Of a stretch of 64,000 nucleotides of DNA, positions 63,893 to 64,000 are shown in pieces. Position 1 is the first letter of the stretch; every line of letters begins with the position of its first letter. Location of the stretch: positions 3,409,262 to 3,473,261 of the forward strand of contig NC_056418.1 of NCBI RefSeq assembly GCF_905147365.1. The letters run 5' to 3'. Below the pieces are notes generated by a model, which made no database searches, was not told the origin of the DNA, and was given only the letters and a program-made list of their open reading frames with translations. Position numbers and translations under genes: made by a program. Source of the stretch: Aricia agestis. Lineage: Eukaryota; Arthropoda; Insecta; Lepidoptera; Lycaenidae.

Positions 63893-64000
63893 AACATTAT
63901 TAAAAATGTGAAAGTGTGTCTCTCAGTCTGTTGCCTCTTCACAAAACCGCTAAACTGATTTTGCTGAAATTCCGTATGGTTAAAAAATCAAAATCAAATC
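63893..64000 (-). mobile_element. Tail family 1, running off the window
   Basis: 'acattattaaaaatgtgaaa', 'tgttgcctcttcacaaaacc' and 'ctgattttgctgaaattccg' in reverse-family order; diverges at the edge. Confidence 0.65.

Noticed and set aside
1..64000. CRISPR array, bacterial operon, phage or defence island
   Set aside because: No regularly spaced identical repeats with unique spacers, no cas-like frames, no ribosome-binding-site-led operons; all repeats here are eukaryotic transposon types.

Overview
This 64 kb window is AT-rich insect DNA, almost certainly from a moth or butterfly. The evidence is the repertoire of repeats: a poly-A SINE with a C-rich middle, which I recall as resembling the Metulj SINEs of nymphalid butterflies (from memory, unverified); tRNA-derived SINEs; short RTE-type LINE tails ending in 'ataatattagtatggat'; and TTAA-flanked MITEs. 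I find no bacterial-style genes, rRNA genes, CRISPR arrays or intact tRNA genes, and no complete host gene. The window reads as intergenic or intronic sequence built by many rounds of transposition. One short stretch (13403-13561) looks like a host coding exon ending in a consensus splice donor.

Repeat families used in the entries. SINE-A: about 300-380 bp, begins 'acgtgggagagcc', ends in poly-A, 11 copies, 9 of them on the minus strand. SINE-B: tRNA-derived, about 350 bp. SINE-C: a second tRNA-derived SINE. Tail families 1-4: 3' ends of RTE-like LINEs or SINEs sharing them (family 1 begins 'acgcccgcaactccg'; family 2 'cgagcttttgcccgcggc'; family 3 'actagctgtcccggcaaac'; family 4 carries 'aagcggaagagtttgtttg'). 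Tail family M ends 'gggtacggaaccctaaaa'. Besides these there are some two dozen foldback or MITE-type DNA elements.

Layout. 1-12 kb: SINE-A copies, tail fragments and MITEs, with an element at 4397-5098 that has a SINE inside it and a nested MITE pair at 7462-8340. 12-17 kb: the candidate exon, SINE-C, a TTAA-flanked repeat with a second inverted copy at 24.4 kb, and a large GGACAGAC minisatellite. 17-27 kb: a MITE apparently split by about 2.9 kb of other repeats, LINE remnants (one shares its 3' end with SINE-A), two adjacent near-perfect palindromes and a GC-rich island. 27.5-30.6 kb: a hAT-like element with an 8-bp target duplication, holding a LINE fragment. 30.6-40 kb: nested MITEs, tails and a solo LTR (39030-39615). 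41-43.5 kb: a CR1/Kiri-like LINE interrupted by a TTAA MITE and a SINE-A. 45-47.6 kb: a dead mariner split by a SINE-A and a 1 kb composite insertion. 48-64 kb: two more hAT-like elements, one with an exact 8-bp duplication, CpG-rich foldback elements, a young Harbinger-like MITE, and a SINE-B with a 17-bp target duplication.

Nothing here forms an operon or pathway. What it does offer is a readable insertion history: several elements lie inside others with their target sites still visible, which allows relative dating.
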